DNA of 64,000 nucleotides from Halalkalibacter urbisdiaboli. GTDB lineage: Bacteria; Bacillota; Bacilli; Bacillales; Bacillaceae_D. The position numbers and the translations under genes were made by a program. Positions 62,858 to 64,000 of this stretch are shown here, piece after piece; the first letter of the stretch is position 1; each line of letters begins with the position of its first letter. The notes beneath the pieces were generated by a model. It made no database searches. It was not told the origin of the DNA and saw nothing but the letters and a program-made list of their open reading frames with translations. Where the stretch lies: contig NZ_MVJM01000002.1 of assembly GCF_002156385.1 (NCBI RefSeq), positions 186,001 through 250,000 of the forward strand, in the 5' to 3' direction.

Positions 62858-64000
62858 TTAGATAAAGGTTTTCAAATGCTGATACCCAACAGAAAAATCA
62901 TGTCTCCACGGAACAAGAATTGTTTTTTTCGCCAATTTCGATTGAACGAGAGAAAGCCATCTTCCTTCACCTTGTGCCCGAGCTTTTAAAATTGGGTCTG
63001 TTGTTTTTGTTGCACTAAAGCTTTGGTTAACAATCCACGCTGTCGGCTCAATCCCCGCTCGATTCAAGTCTACCTGTAATCGTTCTGCCTCATGAACTGG
63101 GGTTGCCTCTGGAAGCGTTACGATAAATACATCGGTTTCTGCAGGATTTCGTAATCGGGGCAGAAGGTTACTTACCGATGCTGGAATATCCCCCGTTGAA
63201 CGTTCAAGCTCTTTATGGTACGACTCTGCAGCATCTAACAGTAAGAGCGTATGTCCAGTTGGTGCAGTATCGATAACTACAAAAGCATCATTCGCTTCTT
63301 CCACTACTTTAGCAAATGCACGAAAAACAGCAATTTCCTCTGTACACGGTGAACTTAAATCTTCCTCTAGATATGCTAAACCATTTTCATCAAGATGTTC
63401 TCGCGCCTGTTCTAGAACTTCTTTTTTGTAATGTTCAACTTCTACTTTAGGGTTAATTCGACTTATTGATAAATGGTTCTCTATAACTGAATGATTAAAA
63501 AGAGATGAAAGATGTTCTGCCGGATCGGTTGTTGTTAAATGGACAGTATGACCCATTTCCGCTAAACCAACAGCGATAATAGCCGCCATCGTCGTTTTAC
63601 CGACGCCACCTTTTCCCATTGTTAAAATGACCCCTGATTTCTTTGCTCCTGCATGCTCAATCATTTCTCGAATAGTCTCAGTATCACCGAGTTTTTCGAA
63701 AAATTCAGCTTTTGTATCAATCATTTGTTCAGCTGCAAATAAAGTAGTCAAAGAATGAACCCCCGTCAATTGGTAAGGAACAAATGGTAGTTCATACGTT
63801 TTTAATTTCTTTAACTCATCAGGAAGAAGCTCTAATGCCTGTTCTTGACGATTGTAAAAGGCTACAGACGTAGGGTCATCAGCTACAAACTTCTGTAGCT
63901 TTCCATTAATAATAAGACATTGATTTTCTAAGCCGATTTCACGTAACTCAGTTGATGCTCTAGCTGCCTCACTTAGAGCAGATTCATCTGGACGAGTAAC
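62858..64000 (-). CDS. arsA: ArsA arsenical pump-driving ATPase, C-terminal part (cut by window edge)
   Basis: The frame is open from the stop at 62858 to the last base of the window, so the gene continues beyond 64000. The visible 380 residues hold the end of the first ATPase half (VTRPDESALSEAARASTEL with INGKLQKF), the inter-domain linker, and the second half with P-loop ILTMGKGGVGKTTMAA, switch VIDTAPTGHTLLLLDA and AWIVNQSF. Two fused halves make it the full ArsA type that energises ArsB arsenite efflux. A TTG at 63769 could be mistaken for a start, but homology runs through it. An ars operon should lie past the window end. Confidence 0.9.
   Translation of the reverse strand, partial: VTRPDESALSEAARASTELREIGLENQCLIINGKLQKFVADDPTSVAFYNRQEQALELLPDELKKLKTYELPFVPYQLTGVHSLTTLFAAEQMIDTKAEFFEKLGDTETIREMIEHAGAKKSGVILTMGKGGVGKTTMAAIIAVGLAEMGHTVHLTTTDPAEHLSSLFNHSVIENHLSISRINPKVEVEHYKKEVLEQAREHLDENGLAYLEEDLSSPCTEEIAVFRAFAKVVEEANDAFVVIDTAPTGHTLLLLDAAESYHKELERSTGDIPASVSNLLPRLRNPAETDVFIVTLPEATPVHEAERLQVDLNRAGIEPTAWIVNQSFSATKTTDPILKARAQGEGRWLSLVQSKLAKKTILVPWRHDFSVGYQHLKTFI

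Noticed and set aside
63769-63769. TTG as the start of a complete single-domain ArsA
   Set aside because: The frame continues upstream to the window edge with clear ArsA homology, so the gene is truncated by the window and not short.
1-64000. CRISPR arrays, tRNA or rRNA genes, prophage modules
   Set aside because: No regularly spaced direct repeats, no cloverleaf-like sequences with conserved TTCGANTC arms, and no phage structural genes were seen.

Overview
The window comes from a low-GC Gram-positive of the Bacillaceae. The signs are Gram-positive lipoproteins with an L-x-x-C box, strong GGAGG-type ribosome binding sites with frequent TTG and GTG starts, KhtT/KhtU, YisL, IDEAL-domain and YtrA-type genes, and PhoP-type direct repeats. 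A Na+/phosphate symporter, a TAXI-TRAP transporter and an AmhT/KhtU-like cation/proton antiporter would suit an alkaliphilic or halotolerant lifestyle, but that is inference.

Layout. 0.2-4.3 kb: a GerMN lipoprotein, then a TAXI substrate-binding lipoprotein and a fused TRAP permease. 4.4-6.8 kb: an RpiR-type regulator divergent from a KamA-family radical SAM enzyme, with two copies of a 16-bp palindromic operator between them. 7-13.8 kb: an unknown lipoprotein, a cobalamin riboswitch controlling a NiCoT/UreH-type metal transporter, DUF218 and transglutaminase-like genes, a peroxiredoxin with an in-frame TGA exactly at the peroxidatic position followed by a bacterial-type SECIS hairpin (a predicted selenoprotein), a cyclophilin lipoprotein and an MFS transporter. 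13.9-17.6 kb: a B12-binding radical SAM protein, a nitroreductase and a Fur-controlled siderophore ABC ATPase. 17.8-25.5 kb: a propionate/methylmalonyl-CoA operon (carboxylase beta subunit, mutA, mutB, meaB) with a TetR regulator upstream. 25.6-34 kb: a FapA/Jag-N protein, small unknown genes, a flavoprotein, a CNNM/CorC-type transporter and khtTU. 34-39 kb: cheA-cheW-cheY and a PAS-GGDEF-EAL protein. 39-45.8 kb: an ElaA acetyltransferase with a divergent addB-addA pair. 45.9-54.5 kb: YisL, a tubby/LURP-like protein, a YtrA-type regulator with an ABC transporter, a PhoU-domain Na/Pi symporter, a PadR-ChrA pair and a chemoreceptor. 54.7-55.9 kb: an IS3-family insertion sequence. 56-60.7 kb: pstSCAB-phoU with a PhoP-box promoter. 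60.7-64 kb: a zinc alcohol dehydrogenase, a CBS-domain protein, a YciI protein and a two-domain ArsA ATPase cut by the window edge.

How the parts connect. Several loci revolve around cobalamin: the riboswitch-controlled transporter, the B12-dependent mutase with its MeaB chaperone, and the B12-binding radical SAM protein. Both phosphate uptake systems carry PhoP-box-like repeats. A family of structured intergenic repeats occupies five gaps between 4 and 18 kb; I saw none in the remaining 46 kb. No tRNA, rRNA or CRISPR array was seen.
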